A DNA stretch of 26,600 bases from Balamuthia mandrillaris. Lineage: Eukaryota; Discosea; Longamoebia; Balamuthiidae. Positions 26,584 through 26,600 of this stretch are shown here, one piece after another (position 1 is the stretch's first letter; each line of letters begins with the position of its first letter). The notes under the pieces were generated by a model. That model was given only the letters and a program-made list of their open reading frames with translations. It was not told the origin of the DNA and did not search any database. The stretch is taken from contig JAVKOQ010000572.1 of assembly GCA_031835245.1 (NCBI GenBank), forward strand, positions 1-26,600, read 5' to 3'. Both the position numbers and the translations under genes were made by a program.

Positions 26584-26600
26584 ATGGCCCAGGTGCAGCC
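26584..26600 (+). CDS. Start of a further gene, cut by the window edge
   Basis: ATGGCCCAGGTGCAGCC follows a purine-rich, stop-bearing leader and has a good start context (ACAAGCATGG). Only MAQVQ is visible, so no function can be given. Confidence 0.4.

Noticed and set aside
1-26600. Mobile elements, CRISPR arrays, virus-like elements
   Set aside because: No transposase, reverse transcriptase, integrase or capsid-like sequence, no terminal repeats and no spaced repeat array were seen. The only sizeable repeat pair is the BRAT1 tail duplication.

Overview
The window looks like nuclear DNA of a free-living amoebozoan-type protist (Acanthamoeba or Balamuthia style; this is an inference from gene content, not a species call). 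The reasons are many short GT-AG introns (about 75-270 bases, many carrying a CT microsatellite), roughly balanced base composition, long Q/S/T/K/E-rich low-complexity stretches in proteins, a Frizzled/Smoothened-like seven-helix receptor, an RFX factor and a group-3 LEA protein. There is no operon-like layout. I see no transposon, CRISPR array or virus-like element. All multi-exon models below were joined by hand; every join keeps reading phase, but none is confirmed by transcripts.

Layout: 1-1526 (minus) RFX-type transcription factor running off the left edge; 1527-3011 gene-poor, with a fold-rich stretch at 2437-2930; 3012-3584 (plus) small secreted Cys-rich protein; 3807-6278 (plus) P-loop uridine-kinase-like domain fused to a CYTH triphosphate-tunnel domain (plant TTM1/TTM2 type), 11 exons; 6313-8276 (minus) CDIN1/C15orf41-type PD-(D/E)XK nuclease, probably with a long charged N-terminal extension; 8399-8622 U2 snRNA and 8878-8995 5S rRNA, same strand; 9351-10436 (minus) secretory or anchored LEA protein, divergent from 10768-14131 (plus) a BRAT1-type HEAT-repeat protein in 8 exons; 14492-14938 (minus) small unknown gene; 15123-15479 two coding-like fragments; 15518-15747 a near-perfect duplicate of the last 230 bases of the BRAT1-like gene; 15852-18457 (plus) Frizzled-like 7TM receptor in 9 exons; 18719-18952 small unknown gene; 19784-26308 (plus) a 1966-residue protein with two V4R domains and a C-terminal PP2C-like phosphatase; 26584 the first codons of a further gene.

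The genes belong to different functions: transcription (RFX), snRNA and rRNA (U2, 5S), probable Integrator-linked RNA processing (BRAT1-like), chromatin (CDIN1), surface signalling (Frizzled-like), stress or cyst protection (LEA) and cytosolic sensing and dephosphorylation (V4R-PP2C). The most original item is the V4R-V4R-PP2C protein, which would be a one-molecule ligand sensor with its own phosphatase. Second is the BRAT1 homologue, whose Cys-containing C-terminal tail is preserved and has been separately duplicated 1.6 kb downstream. Third is a palindrome, TGTCGACA, repeated just upstream of several start codons.
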